Assembly (NCBI RefSeq): GCF_014698305.1
Contig: NZ_JACJST010000001.1
Span: 186,001 to 250,000, forward strand
DNA: 64,000 nucleotides
Direction of reading: 5' to 3'
Origin: Anabaena lutea FACHB-196
GTDB lineage: Bacteria; Cyanobacteriota; Cyanobacteriia; Cyanobacteriales; Nostocaceae
Shown here: positions 17,245 through 27,490 of the stretch, piece by piece
Layout: each line of letters opens with the position of its first letter
Numbering within the stretch: the stretch's first letter is position 1
Notes under the pieces: generated by a model
Seen by the model: the letters and a program-made list of their open reading frames with translations, nothing else
Databases searched by the model: none
Told to the model about the DNA's origin: nothing
Position numbers and translations under genes: made by a program

Positions 17245-20200
17245 TTAAGTTTGCCGCAGACATCGCTGACAATAGATATGTGCCACGCGATCGCCTGGAT
17301 TTTTCTGCAAACAATATGCAAATAAACGGGCTGCATCTTCTAATTTGCTTTGATTATAAAGTGATAAAGCCTCTGTAAATATGGGCAAAGTAGCTAATTT
17401 TTGGTTTTTGATTTCTGCTAAGTCGGCATCGAATACTTCATAAACTGTTACTGCTTGAGATTTACCTTTTACTTTGACTGTATCAATAATTCTCATGTCA
17501 TAGTTACTGGGATTTTTTAATCTTGAATAAGTTTGTTCGGTAATTAATAGGGATACTCCATAATTTTTGGTTAAATTCTCCACACGAGAAGCTAAATTCA
17601 CTGCATCACTAATTACTGTACCATCCATACGATTTTGTCCGCCCACAGTTCCTAACATTAAAGAACCTGTATTAATGCCAATACCAATTTTTAATTCAGG
17701 ACGGTTAGGTCTATCCCTGATAGTATTATATTCCATCAGTAATTGCAACATTGCAATACCTGCTTTAACTGCATTATCAGCTTCTCCACTAAATAAAGCC
17801 ATAATTGCATCACCAATATATTTATCAATAAAGCCATTATTTTCAGTAATTATAGGCTCCATACGCGAAAGATAGGAATTGATAAACTTGAAATTATCTT
17901 CTGGTGTCATACTTTCTGAAAGTTGAGTGAAGTCGCGGATATCAGAAAATAATACCGACATTTCTAACTGTACTTGATCACCTAATTTAACCTCAACTAT
18001 GCTGGACTTATTTAAAAACTGAAGAAATTGACGTGGTACAAACCGTTCGTAAGCTTGGTTGAGTTTTGCCATTTCATTGTAGAGTCTAGCATTCTCTATA
18101 GAAATAGCTGCTTGCGCTGAGAGTAAATTTAAAACTTCTACTCTTTCGGCTGTGAAAGCTCCTGTAGTCAGATTATTTTCTAGATAAACAATACTAATTA
18201 GTTTGCTTTGATTAATTAAGGGTACACACAAAATCGATTTAGGTTTAACGGTTTGGATATAGTGATCACTAGTAAAATTTCCGCTGCAAGTCGCATCATT
18301 TAAAACCACAGTTTCTTTTGTGCGAGCAACATAATTAACAATTGCTTCTGAAAGGATTTTACAATTATTTACAGGTAGTGACTGCAAGAAAGTAACATCC
18401 TCAGAGTTAATACTTCCTTCTGCCTCAATTAGCAGCTTTTCTTGATAAAATAAAATTAGATAACCTGTTTGTGCGCCCACATTTTCAATAAGAATTTTCA
18501 TCAAACTAGATAGTAATTTATCTAGCATTATTTCACCAGAAATAGCTTGAGTAGCTTTCATCACTGTAGCAATATCCAGGGTTGCTGCTGAGTCAGTAGT
18601 AGTTATATTCGTAGCAGTTTTAATGTCTTTAATTCTACCTGTAATTGTAGTTAATAACTGAGAATAATTTTTCTCTAAATGTTTAACTTTAGCTTCGGCT
18701 CCCCATATTTGATAACAATAACGAGCTTCCTGCATATAGGCTTTTGCTGTTAATTTTTTTCCTTGAGATAGATAAAATTTAGCAGCTAATTCATAAGCAA
18801 GAGCAGCTTCGTGAATATACTCATTTTCTTTAGCAAGTGATATAGCTTGGTCATAATAATCTATAGCTTGAGAATTTTTGCCTTGAATTCGGCAAAGTTC
18901 AGCTTCTACCAGTAAATATTTGTGTAAATAATTAATCGGGGCATAATGCGCCCATTTTTTCATTTTTTTATGATAAGCTAGTACTTTATTGATTAACTTT
19001 TTATGTTCAGATAAAGGAGAGTAAGTCAGGTAAGCTAAACAAGCTAGGGCATCATAAAAATAAAAATAAGTAATAGTATAAGAACTTGTTATTCCTTCTA
19101 AATGCTCTTGAGCCAATTGTCCATTAGTCAATGCTTTTTCAATCTCACCAAATAAGTAAAAAAGCATTAATTTATTAACATAATAGTTAGCTAGAGCATG
19201 ATGATCATTTTGGTTTTTAATAATAGGAAGAGTTAACTCCTCATTATAAACACTACCAATCAGGGTACAAGGATTTTTTTGTTTGTCAAGCAAATTAAGA
19301 ACTATTTGATGATATAGTTTTTGTCCATCGATCACTCTTTCTTGTTTCATTTTTATCATTTGCTGAGTATAAAAATTCATTTCTTCGGCTAATACTGTTA
19401 AAGATAAACCACCAAAAAAAGCATAAGAACAATAAAAGTAAGCCGAATAAACAGCATATTCTATATCTCCATTTTCTAATCCAATATAATAAACCTCTTT
19501 GATAGATGGCAAAATTTCTTTGATAGAATCTTTCCAAGGTCTAATGAAAAGTTCGACAATCATTTTTGTTCTAGCTGTTACTTTCTGATATTGAATGTGA
19601 GAAAGTAATTTAAGAGCAAGTTGTCCAAACTGAAAACCGCCTTCAATATCTTCGATTAGTCCACAAAGAAATAATCCATAGCAACTATAAGCAAAAGCAG
19701 ATTGAGCCGTATTTCCCAATTTAATAGATAGTCTAACTTGTTGGAAAACCATGAGTAAAAATACTAACAAGTCAGTTGAATAAGAAGTAGAAATAATTGT
19801 ACTACTAATACCCATAACTGTTTGAGCATGGATATCACTCATCTGTGGTAAATTTTCTAAACTAGAAATAGATTTATTGGCTGTAATGAGTTTTGTTTGT
19901 AAAAATTCCCAGAAAAGATTTAGTTTATTTAGTTGTTTTGGTAATTTTATTCCTAAAAGTTTAATGACTGCCAAACCTTGATTATTTGCTTCATTTAAGT
20001 TATATTGTGCAATATAAGCGAGGATTTTTATCTCATAAAATTTTACTTGATCTAATACATTTGTCACTTGTAAAAATGCTTCGTTTATTAACTGATCCAT
20101 TAAGATAAAATTGCTATTAAAATAAGCAGATTCCACTGCTTCTTGATAAAGTGATAAACTTAGTTCATATTGTTTTTGCCACCTATCATCTCCTAAAAGC

Positions 20201-22527
20201 TGTATTCCTATTTGTAAATAAGTTAAAGCAGATTGATAAGCTACTGATGCTTTGGCTTTTTTACCTGCTTTTAAATTTAATTTAACTAATTCATTTTTTT
20301 CGGATTGATTAACTAACAACGATAAAGTAAAGTTTAATTGATTAACAATATCAAAAATTTTTTCTTCCTGTTGTTCATTGAAACTATTCTGTAAAAGAAT
20401 TTTACCAATTTTTTGATGAATAATTGGTTTTTCTGCTTCAGAAATTAATGAATAAGTGGCTTGTTGGATTCTATCATGAGTAAATTTATATTCTGGTAAT
20501 GGATATTTGTTAGATTCAGTATTCAGAAGTGCTAATTCTATTTCTTCATTACTATCAAAAGATACAATTAAATTGTAATTAATTGCAGGTTGTAAATTAT
20601 CAACTATTTCTCTAAAAGATTGTTTGGTAAGTAACGCCAAGTTAATAACATCAAACTGATTACCAATACAAGCAGAAAATTTTAATAATTCTTGAGTATT
20701 TTCTGGTAAGTTTTTAATTTTACCTGCCATTAATTCTACTACGTTATCAGTAAAATTTCTTTGTTGAATTTGTTTTAAATCCCATTGCCAACTTAAAGAT
20801 TTTATGTCAAATTTTAATAATTCTTCTGTGGCTAAAGATTTCAAAAACTCATTAATAAAAAATGGATTTCCTTCTGTTTTTATTTGTACTAGTTTAGCTA
20901 AATCCCTGACATTGTCTGGTTGATTTTTCAGAGTATCAGCAATAATTTCTGTAACGGTATCTAAGTTTAAAGGTGATAGAAAAATTCGATTAATAATGAC
21001 TCCTGTTTTACCAATTTCTTCTAAAGTTAACATTAATGGATGCACGGCAGAAACTTCATTATCTCGATAAGCACCAATTAAAAATAATCCCGGTGAACCT
21101 GCACTCATTAGCAATTGCATTAATTTTAAAGATGCTCCATCTGCCCATTGTAAATCATCTAAAAATATAGCTAGAGGATGTTCAGGTTTAGTAAAAACTT
21201 TGATAAAGTTCTGAAATACTAAATTAAACCGATTTTGAGTTTCAGTAAGTCCGAGTTCTATTACTGTGGGTTGCTTACCAATAATTAATTCTACTTCAGG
21301 AATTACTTCTATAATAATTTGCCCATTTATGCCTAAAGCCGCTAAGAGTTTTTCTCGCCATTCCTTCAGCTTTTCTTCCTTTTCTGTTAACAGTTGTTTG
21401 ACTAATGCTTGAAAGGCTATCACAACAGCACTGTAGGGGATATTCCGTTGATATTGATCAAATTTACCGGAAATAAAATAACCACGTTTTTGAGTAATTG
21501 GTTTATATATTTCCTGTACTAAAGCAGTTTTACCAATACCAGAATATCCGGCAATTAAAATCATTTCATTTTGAAATGTCACTCGCTCAAAAGCTGATAT
21601 TAAACTATCAATTTCTCGCTCTCTACCATAAAGTTTTTGTGGTAATTGAAATTTGTCAGAAATATCTTGATTCGCTATGACAAAATTTGAGATTCTGCCA
21701 TGACTTTGTAATTGCTTTAAACATTCTTCTAGGTCTGTTTTTATTCCTAAAGCACTTTGATATCTTTCCTCTGCTGTTTTTGCCATTAATTTCATCACAA
21801 TATTGGCAATAACTGGAGGGATATCTGGATTTATTTCACTGATATGTACAGGCTTTTTTGCGATATGACAATGCACTAGTTCTAGGGCATCATTTGTTGC
21901 AAAGGGTAGTTTGTTTGTTAACAATTCATAAAAGGTAACACCAAGAGAATAAAAATCGGTACGATAATCTAAACTGCGGTTCATTCTGCCCGTTTGTTCG
22001 GGAGACATATAGGCAAGAGTACCTTCTAAAACGTGAGGATTTTTAATAGTTGGATTTTCTCTATTCAGTTTAGTAGAAATGCTAAAATCAATAATTTTTA
22101 TCTCACCAGTTTCTGGATTTAAAACAATATTTGATGGGTTAATATCTTTGTGAATAATATTAGCTGCATGAATTTGTCCCAAGGTTTCAGTAGTAGTAAT
22201 AGCAATTTTCAGAAATTCCTCTAATGTAAAGGATTTCTGTTGCATCCAAATTCTTAATGATTCTCCGCCAAAATCTTCGATTGACATGACGAGAGTATTT
22301 TGATATTTTTGTAAATTATAGACTTTAACAACCCCTGTTAAATTTAAAGATTTAGTAATTTCATATTCGGTGTGATAGCGGGCAAGTTCCTGCGGTGTGG
22401 GATAGTTATCTTTCAGAACTTTCAAGATGATAGGTTGGTTGTCTTTTTCTGTTTTTCCTCGATAAACTAGGGAGTTGTTACTTTCATAGATTTGAGTTTG
22501 AATAGAAATGCCAGGAACGGTAAACAT
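17245..22527 (-). CDS. Ser/Thr kinase-AAA ATPase-TPR-GAF-adenylate cyclase multidomain protein
   Basis: The protein has 1760 residues. A Hanks-type kinase domain occupies 1-270: Lys36, catalytic loop HKDINPSN (126-133), activation segment DFS at 147-149 where DFG is usual, and SPE at 175. A STAND/AAA-type ATPase follows at about 300-560 (Walker A GYSGIGKT 327-334; Walker B LAIFLDDLQWAD). A long helical, TPR-like region spans about 700-1270. A GAF domain lies at about 1300-1450. A class III cyclase domain lies at about 1510-1690, with both metal Asp residues (LFSDIRDFT, KYIGDAIMA), substrate Lys, a Thr in GTVISDAVN and the Asn/Arg pair in VNLASR, which predicts ATP as substrate. The layout resembles HstK-type dual kinases of Nostoc, with the histidine-kinase tail replaced by a cyclase. 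Output would be cAMP. Confidence 0.92.
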   Translation of the reverse strand: MFTVPGISIQTQIYESNNSLVYRGKTEKDNQPIILKVLKDNYPTPQELARYHTEYEITKSLNLTGVVKVYNLQKYQNTLVMSIEDFGGESLRIWMQQKSFTLEEFLKIAITTTETLGQIHAANIIHKDINPSNIVLNPETGEIKIIDFSISTKLNRENPTIKNPHVLEGTLAYMSPEQTGRMNRSLDYRTDFYSLGVTFYELLTNKLPFATNDALELVHCHIAKKPVHISEINPDIPPVIANIVMKLMAKTAEERYQSALGIKTDLEECLKQLQSHGRISNFVIANQDISDKFQLPQKLYGREREIDSLISAFERVTFQNEMILIAGYSGIGKTALVQEIYKPITQKRGYFISGKFDQYQRNIPYSAVVIAFQALVKQLLTEKEEKLKEWREKLLAALGINGQIIIEVIPEVELIIGKQPTVIELGLTETQNRFNLVFQNFIKVFTKPEHPLAIFLDDLQWADGASLKLMQLLMSAGSPGLFLIGAYRDNEVSAVHPLMLTLEEIGKTGVIINRIFLSPLNLDTVTEIIADTLKNQPDNVRDLAKLVQIKTEGNPFFINEFLKSLATEELLKFDIKSLSWQWDLKQIQQRNFTDNVVELMAGKIKNLPENTQELLKFSACIGNQFDVINLALLTKQSFREIVDNLQPAINYNLIVSFDSNEEIELALLNTESNKYPLPEYKFTHDRIQQATYSLISEAEKPIIHQKIGKILLQNSFNEQQEEKIFDIVNQLNFTLSLLVNQSEKNELVKLNLKAGKKAKASVAYQSALTYLQIGIQLLGDDRWQKQYELSLSLYQEAVESAYFNSNFILMDQLINEAFLQVTNVLDQVKFYEIKILAYIAQYNLNEANNQGLAVIKLLGIKLPKQLNKLNLFWEFLQTKLITANKSISSLENLPQMSDIHAQTVMGISSTIISTSYSTDLLVFLLMVFQQVRLSIKLGNTAQSAFAYSCYGLFLCGLIEDIEGGFQFGQLALKLLSHIQYQKVTARTKMIVELFIRPWKDSIKEILPSIKEVYYIGLENGDIEYAVYSAYFYCSYAFFGGLSLTVLAEEMNFYTQQMIKMKQERVIDGQKLYHQIVLNLLDKQKNPCTLIGSVYNEELTLPIIKNQNDHHALANYYVNKLMLFYLFGEIEKALTNGQLAQEHLEGITSSYTITYFYFYDALACLAYLTYSPLSEHKKLINKVLAYHKKMKKWAHYAPINYLHKYLLVEAELCRIQGKNSQAIDYYDQAISLAKENEYIHEAALAYELAAKFYLSQGKKLTAKAYMQEARYCYQIWGAEAKVKHLEKNYSQLLTTITGRIKDIKTATNITTTDSAATLDIATVMKATQAISGEIMLDKLLSSLMKILIENVGAQTGYLILFYQEKLLIEAEGSINSEDVTFLQSLPVNNCKILSEAIVNYVARTKETVVLNDATCSGNFTSDHYIQTVKPKSILCVPLINQSKLISIVYLENNLTTGAFTAERVEVLNLLSAQAAISIENARLYNEMAKLNQAYERFVPRQFLQFLNKSSIVEVKLGDQVQLEMSVLFSDIRDFTQLSESMTPEDNFKFINSYLSRMEPIITENNGFIDKYIGDAIMALFSGEADNAVKAGIAMLQLLMEYNTIRDRPNRPELKIGIGINTGSLMLGTVGGQNRMDGTVISDAVNLASRVENLTKNYGVSLLITEQTYSRLKNPSNYDMRIIDTVKVKGKSQAVTVYEVFDADLAEIKNQKLATLPIFTEALSLYNQSKLEDAARLFAYCLQKNPGDRVAHIYCQRCLRQT

Positions 22528-22919
22528 ATGGAGATTGCACAGAGAAAACTATTGAAGTATAACTTATAAAATATCTAAATCCTAATAAATTTAACACAGT
22601 TTATAATTGCTATTTACCAGCCCTAATAGGGATAGGAAAAACGTAAGAATTCAGGAGTCAGGAGTCAGGAGACGCTTCGCAGACCTCCGGTTCAGGAGTC
22701 AGAATGCTTATGAAATGAAGAATAGAGAGAAGTAAGATTTTATCAAAATCATCAAAGTTGACTAAAAAAGCCTTTATTCTCCTGACTTGGAGTATTCTCT
22801 ATCCTGAATACTTACGCAAAAACAATTTATCTCCCAGCAAGTGATCGCGGGTGTATTATTGAATTCAGGAGTCAGGAGATAGAATTATTTAAGTTTGCTG
22901 CCATATTGCAGATCACAAA
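22528..22919. other. Intergenic region with AGGAGTC heptamers and an inserted small repeat
   Basis: No gene is seen in these 392 bases. Tandem CAGGAGT heptamers at 22652-22697 are interrupted by ACGCTTCGCAGACCTCCGG, and a second short cluster of the heptamer lies near 22864-22880. The promoters of the kinase-cyclase gene should lie in the first 100 bases. Confidence 0.55.
22652..22697. repeat. STRR heptamer array interrupted by a small dispersed repeat
   Basis: CAGGAGT is repeated in tandem. Then GTCAGGAG is followed by ACGCTTCGCAGACCT and returns to TTCAGGAGT. The same junctions, around a longer insert, occur at 28041-28103. Confidence 0.65.
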
Positions 22920-23990
22920 TTAACTGTTTTTCGGTCGTCGCAGTTGTTGAGAATTAATGGGTCCGAGAATTTGGTTTAAACTCCGTAATTGTTCGGCTGT
23001 CCCCATACAAATCAGCGTATCTCCTGACATTAAAACTGTATCTCCGGTTGGTCCACCGATCAAATTGCCTTCAGTACGCCGAATTGCCAGAACTAATGCT
23101 CCAGATTGCGATCGCAATTTAGCTTTATGTAAACTTTGACCAACAAAAGGACACTGGGACGAATCAAGTAAAAATTCTTCCATATATAACTGGCGGTCTG
23201 CACCAGTCAGAATCCCATCCACAAAGTCCAAAACTTGCGGTCTGAGGGCTGCTGCTGCCATCCGCTTACCCCCCGTAATATAAGGGGAAATCACAGCATC
23301 TGCACCGCCTCGTTGTAGCTTCTGTAAAGCTTCTTCTGTACTTGCTCGTGCGATCGCGCGAATTTCTGGATTCAGAGTTTTTGCTGATAAAACTATATAT
23401 AAATTTTCCGCATCAGAAGGCAAAGCCGCCACAATACAAGTCGCTCTTTCAATGCCAACCTTCAACAGCGTATCATCTAAAGTCGCATCACCCTGATATC
23501 CCGTGTAACCCTCAATCTGCGCCTTTTGTACAGATTCAACCTCCGCATCAATCACGACAAAAGTCACCCCTTCAGCCCGAAATTCCCTAGCTATTTGCCG
23601 CCCAGTCCGGCTAAATCCACAAATGATATAATGACCAGATAAGGATTCCATTAAACGCCTTTGTTGTCGTAGTCTAATTCCTTCTTGAAAATAGCCTTCA
23701 ATCACTGCTGCTGTAAATCTATTGACTATGTAACCGATATTGATTACACCCATCAAAATCAGGGCAATGGTAAACAATCTTCCTCGACTACCAAGTGGGT
23801 TGGTTTCTCCATAACCCACAGTAGCTAAGGTAATCACGGTCATGTAAGCTGCATCTTCCCATGACCAACCCTCCACTAGCCAGTACCATAAAGTACCAAT
23901 TAGAAACACAAAACCCAGAGCGAACGCCCCAGCCATTAACTCTTTTTGAATAAGTTTATATTTTTGCTCAAGGGTAGAGTACACAGGCAA
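22920..23990 (-). CDS. Two-TM potassium channel with RCK (TrkA-N/TrkA-C) domains
   Basis: The 356-residue protein has two membrane segments at about 18-40 and 72-95, with a pore loop between them that carries the K+ selectivity filter TVGYGE. The cytoplasmic RCK_N Rossmann domain begins at about 115 (HYIICGFSRTGRQIAREF, a GxxxxG nucleotide loop, and VVIDAE). An RCK_C domain spans about 265-345. This is the MthK-like architecture, in which ligand binding to the RCK ring gates K+ flow across the plasma membrane. It is monocistronic and divergent from argD. The start is the first ATG of the conserved frame. Confidence 0.93.
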   Translation of the reverse strand: MPVYSTLEQKYKLIQKELMAGAFALGFVFLIGTLWYWLVEGWSWEDAAYMTVITLATVGYGETNPLGSRGRLFTIALILMGVINIGYIVNRFTAAVIEGYFQEGIRLRQQRRLMESLSGHYIICGFSRTGRQIAREFRAEGVTFVVIDAEVESVQKAQIEGYTGYQGDATLDDTLLKVGIERATCIVAALPSDAENLYIVLSAKTLNPEIRAIARASTEEALQKLQRGGADAVISPYITGGKRMAAAALRPQVLDFVDGILTGADRQLYMEEFLLDSSQCPFVGQSLHKAKLRSQSGALVLAIRRTEGNLIGGPTGDTVLMSGDTLICMGTAEQLRSLNQILGPINSQQLRRPKNS

Positions 23991-24158
23991 TTAAAAATTA
24001 AAAATCAAGAATGAAAAATCAAGAATGAAAAATCAAAAATTACAAATTCAAAATTCAAAATTACAAAACTTCTACTTCTGTCTATTTCACTCCCTCAATA
24101 AAAATAAATTTTGAAAGATTTCCAAGAACCTAGTAAAGTATTACGATAAAGGATTTTC

Positions 24159-24165
24159 AGGAGGT
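24159..24165 (+). promoter_or_regulatory. Strong ribosome binding site of argD
   Basis: AGGAGGT at 24159-24165 lies 6 bases before the GTG at 24172 and decides that start. An in-frame ATG 18 codons later (24226) lacks such a signal. Confidence 0.8.
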
Positions 24166-24171
24166 GCGGTA

Positions 24172-25455
24172 GTGAAATTCCCAAGTCTAGTTGAACAAGC
24201 CACGATCCTTCAAGAGTCAGATTTTATGTCATCCACACCCTTTGATGCAGATAGTTTCAACCAGGCGGTTATGTCCACTTATGGACGGTTTCCCTTGGCC
24301 TTAGAACGGGGGGCTGGTTGTCGTGTTTGGGATACCCAAGGCAAGGAATATCTAGATTTTGTTGCGGGTATTGCAACTTGTACTCTAGGACACGCCCACC
24401 CAGCAATGGTAGAGGCAGTGACACGCCAAATCCAGAAATTGCATCATGTCTCTAATTTGTACTATATTCCCGAACAGGGTGAATTAGCCAAATGGATTGT
24501 TGATCATTCCTGTGCAGATCGGGTATTTTTCTGTAACTCTGGTGCTGAAGCCAACGAAGCAGCAATTAAACTAGCGCGGAAATATGCCCACACTGTCCTA
24601 GACATTGCCCACCCCATAATTTTAACTGCCCATGCCAGTTTCCACGGGCGGACTTTAGCCACTATTACCGCTACAGCCCAACCCAAGTATCAAAAGTATT
24701 TTGATCCTTTAGTTCCTGGTTTTCACTATATAAATTACAACGACATTAGATCAGTGGAAGCCGCTGTTACTGAGTTAGATGAAGGTAATTATCGCGTCGG
24801 GGCGATTTTAATTGAACCTTTGCAAGGTGAAGGTGGTGTTCGTCCTGGTGATGTGGCATATTTTAAAAGGCTGCGGCAGATTTGTGATGAAACTGGCATT
24901 TTGTTAATTTTCGACGAAGTGCAAGTGGGAATGGGACGCAGTGGTAAATTATGGGGTTATGAACATCTGGGCGTAGAACCTGATATTTTCACCAGTGCGA
25001 AAGGTTTGGGCGGTGGTATTCCCATCGGTGCAATGATGAGTAAGAAATTCTGCGATATTTTCCAACCAGGAGAACACGCTAGTACATTTGGCGGTAATCC
25101 TTTTGTCTGTGGTGTGGCGCTGAGTGTGTGTCAGACTTTGGAAAAAGAGAATATTTTGCAGAATGTTGAGGAACAGGGCGCACATTTGCGAGAAGGTTTA
25201 AGAGCGATCGCTCTCAAATATCCTCACCATATCTCAGAAGTGCGCGGTTGGGGTTTAATCAACGGTTTGGAACTCAAAGCCGATATTCCCTTAACAGCAG
25301 CTGAAGTTGTCAACGCTGCCATTAATGAGGGTTTATTACTCGTCCCCGCAGGCCCCAAAGTCATCCGATTTGTACCGCCTCTCATTGTCACAGAAGCAGA
25401 AATCAATCAAGCATTGCAAGCTGTAGAAAAGACATTAGCTAAAGTCACAGCATAA
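24172..25455 (+). CDS. argD: Acetylornithine aminotransferase
   Basis: This is a class III PLP-dependent aminotransferase that converts N-acetylglutamate semialdehyde and glutamate to N-acetylornithine and 2-oxoglutarate in arginine synthesis. Recognisable blocks are YLDFVAGIATCTLGHAHP, FFCNSGAEANEAAIKLAR, the FHGRTLAT segment, the PLP Asp in LLIFDEVQVGMGRSG and the Schiff-base Lys in TSAKGLGGGIPIGAM. The sequence HASTFGGNPF is the expected cofactor-phosphate loop. The length of 427 includes an N-terminal extension of about 20-30 residues common in cyanobacterial ArgD. Substrate overlap with succinyl-diaminopimelate or ornithine transaminases cannot be excluded from sequence. Confidence 0.93.
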   Translation: MKFPSLVEQATILQESDFMSSTPFDADSFNQAVMSTYGRFPLALERGAGCRVWDTQGKEYLDFVAGIATCTLGHAHPAMVEAVTRQIQKLHHVSNLYYIPEQGELAKWIVDHSCADRVFFCNSGAEANEAAIKLARKYAHTVLDIAHPIILTAHASFHGRTLATITATAQPKYQKYFDPLVPGFHYINYNDIRSVEAAVTELDEGNYRVGAILIEPLQGEGGVRPGDVAYFKRLRQICDETGILLIFDEVQVGMGRSGKLWGYEHLGVEPDIFTSAKGLGGGIPIGAMMSKKFCDIFQPGEHASTFGGNPFVCGVALSVCQTLEKENILQNVEEQGAHLREGLRAIALKYPHHISEVRGWGLINGLELKADIPLTAAEVVNAAINEGLLLVPAGPKVIRFVPPLIVTEAEINQALQAVEKTLAKVTA

Positions 25456-26106
25456 TTCGTAATAGTGCCTACGGCAGGCTACCGCCAACGTAATTCGTAA
25501 TTCGTAATTCATAATACGAATTACGAATTATTTTAAAATTCTTCCACAAAAATTATTTCCTCACAACTTCCTCAAATTGCTGCTGTAACTTAAGAGCAGA
25601 GCTAACAGTTAGCCTAAAGTAAAACTACGCCTACAACTAGGTAATAAATTCTCATACCTTTTTTTCAGATGAAACTGCATAGAATAAAATTTCCAGGACA
25701 ACTACCGCAGATATAGACTCGCGTTGAGTTGCTTCTCGTATCGCCAAAAGCTAGGCTATGGCTAACGCCAAGGCGCAGCGTCTCGTTCACGTAGTGTCTC
25801 CGACAGGAGAAGAGAAGAGTATAAGTAGGTTGGCGTTAAAAATTGTCGTTGGGATCAGGCAGGGGGAGAAAGGGTTTTAGCCTTGTTTACTTTTCTTTAC
25901 ACAGTTTGATTTTATTGTGCTTACCTACTTACAGATAAATACCAGATGAATTCATGGATTCTATGAGTATGTGATACCTCAGATGAAATTGGTATAAATT
26001 AAAAATTGATTAAAAATTGATTAATTTATATTTTCCCTACACTTAAACTTCTTTTTAGCCTTGTTGTCACACCTCCAAAGATTGAACACATTAGCCAGGA
26101 TTAAAA
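25456..26106. other. Gene-free intergenic region rich in short repeats
   Basis: Tandem TAATTCG/ATTACGAA heptamers occupy about 25485-25532 and form an inverted pair. A GC-rich small-repeat insert (GTGCCTACGGCAGGCTACCG) sits at 25466. A further GC-rich patch (GGCGCAGCGTCTCGTTC) is near 25770. No coding sequence is supported. The AT-rich last 130 bases probably contain the promoter of the phosphatase gene. Confidence 0.55.
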
Positions 26107-26508
26107 ATGTGCCGACACATGAATATTGTTAGAAAGATTAATCAGGAATTAGCCATCAGTGGGCAAATTAGCCAATATCAGTTAAACCAAATTGCTGAAG
26201 AGGGTTACAAATCTGTCCTTAATTTATGTTTTGCTGATGAAAAATGTTGGTGGGAAGATGAACAGAAAAATACTGAATTTATAGGATTGTGCTATGTGAA
26301 TGTACCCACAAAACTTGAAAATCTCAATCATCAAGCTGCACTCCGGGTATTTCAAATTATTAAAGAATTGCCTAAACCAATACTGATACATTGTGATATT
26401 TCTATCCGTTCAGCAGCTATAGTATTGTTATATATTGCCACTAAACAAGGAATTGATTTTGAACAAGCATGGCAACAAACTATCAAATTATGTTTACCAC
26501 AAAAATAA
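26107..26508 (+). CDS. DUF442-like (beta-lactamase hydrolase-like) protein phosphatase
   Basis: The 133-residue protein has a dual-specificity-phosphatase-like fold. The active-site loop is IHCDISIRSAA, that is Cys-x4-Arg, as in DUF442 domains (often HCxSGxR). The N-terminal part (ELAISGQISQYQLNQIAEEGYKSVLNL) matches the DUF442 start. The Gly normally seen in the loop is absent here. AGGA lies 6 bases before the ATG at 26107. The substrate is unknown; relatives are linked to sulfide metabolism. Confidence 0.75.
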   Translation: MCRHMNIVRKINQELAISGQISQYQLNQIAEEGYKSVLNLCFADEKCWWEDEQKNTEFIGLCYVNVPTKLENLNHQAALRVFQIIKELPKPILIHCDISIRSAAIVLLYIATKQGIDFEQAWQQTIKLCLPQK

Positions 26509-26813
26509 TGTAGAAGGATTTTTACGTTTTTCCTCAGATGGGGGGAATTATCACTAATTATCCGAATTTGATATCAAACCCTTGCTAAGGTGGGCAATGC
26601 CCACCCTACGTATATTTCCAAAATCAAACTTTATTTCTATATAAGTACTTATGCAAAAATATTTATACATTTTTCAAAAAAACAGAAATCTCTGTATTCC
26701 TTTACTGTTGCCAGTTAAGATTTCCCTGTTCCTTTGCTCAACTATATAATTTATTTTGCAAGAGTACTTAATAAGCTTTTCGATGTTTGAATTTTGACTT
26801 CCGCGCAGCCGTA
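26509..26813. other. Intergenic region with a short palindrome
   Basis: The only structure seen is GGTGGGCAATGCCCACC at 26589-26605, an 8-bp inverted repeat followed by CTACG. The rest is AT-rich with no gene. Confidence 0.5.
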
Positions 26814-27119
26814 CTAATTTGTACTGAAAATTTGAGATGAAGCCACACAATGAGGGCTATTTATAGAAGATGTCATATTTGCTGAGATTTTCTGTGATTT
26901 GGTGATTGATGTTGTCTCAAATTGGCTGTTTTCTTTCATTAAACGACTGTAAGTACGCTGGGGGATGTAATGAAGTGGATTGTAGCCAATAAAACGTAAA
27001 ATCAGTACACAAGCCCAGGAATATTTACCATCAGCAATGGTTTCAATGATCTGATTTAATTCTTCAGGAGTAATAGCAGTCTGAAAACTTGTCTGAGAAG
27101 AAGAAACTTGGTAGTTCAT
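26814..27119 (-). CDS. HetP family heterocyst-differentiation protein
   Basis: The segment ITPEELNQIIETIADGKYSWACVLILRFIGYNPLHYIPQRTYSRLMKEN is an unmistakable HetP-family core (GKYSWACVL.LRF.GYNP.HYIP.RTY.RL.KEN). HetP and its paralogues act downstream of HetR to control commitment to heterocyst development. Starting at the ATG at 27119 gives 101 residues. The longer frame to 27209 adds 30 residues that look unconserved. The tail after the core is only about 40 Ser/Thr-rich residues, shorter than in HetP itself. It may be one of the HetP-like paralogues rather than the orthologue. Confidence 0.87.
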   Translation of the reverse strand: MNYQVSSSQTSFQTAITPEELNQIIETIADGKYSWACVLILRFIGYNPLHYIPQRTYSRLMKENSQFETTSITKSQKISANMTSSINSPHCVASSQIFSTN

Positions 27120-27374
27120 AACTAACCCTGATGTTTTTTGTATCAATGGAGGTTTAGCGTTGCATATGTGCGGGATATTGTTGTCTGTTACAGATGTCCA
27201 AAACCCCAAAAAAACCGAGTCATAAAGATTTGGCGATCGCTTGTCATGATCTCAAGAATTATCAGTGATTTTACCGTATAAACTGATCGTGTTCCTAGCA
27301 ATTACTGACAAAAAAGCATCCTTATTCTCATCACCTAACTTTAGTTATAAATAGCTTGGCGCAATTAAATATAA

Positions 27375-27490
27375 AACCTCTCTCCAAACCTCTCACCTAC
27401 CCCTCCCTACAAGGAGAGGAGCAGCTTTTATTGCTGGAGAGGCTTTGACTCCCACTTCCCTGGTAGGGAAGGTGGGGGATTAGGTCTAAC
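27375..27490. repeat. Dispersed hairpin-forming repeat (CTCTCC / GGTAGGGAAGG type)
   Basis: TCTCACCTACCCCTCCC is followed by AAGGAGAGGAGCAGC and later ACTTCCCTGGTAGGGAAGGTGGGGG, so C-rich and G-rich halves can fold on each other. This is a type of non-coding repeat common in Nostocales. Confidence 0.5.
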
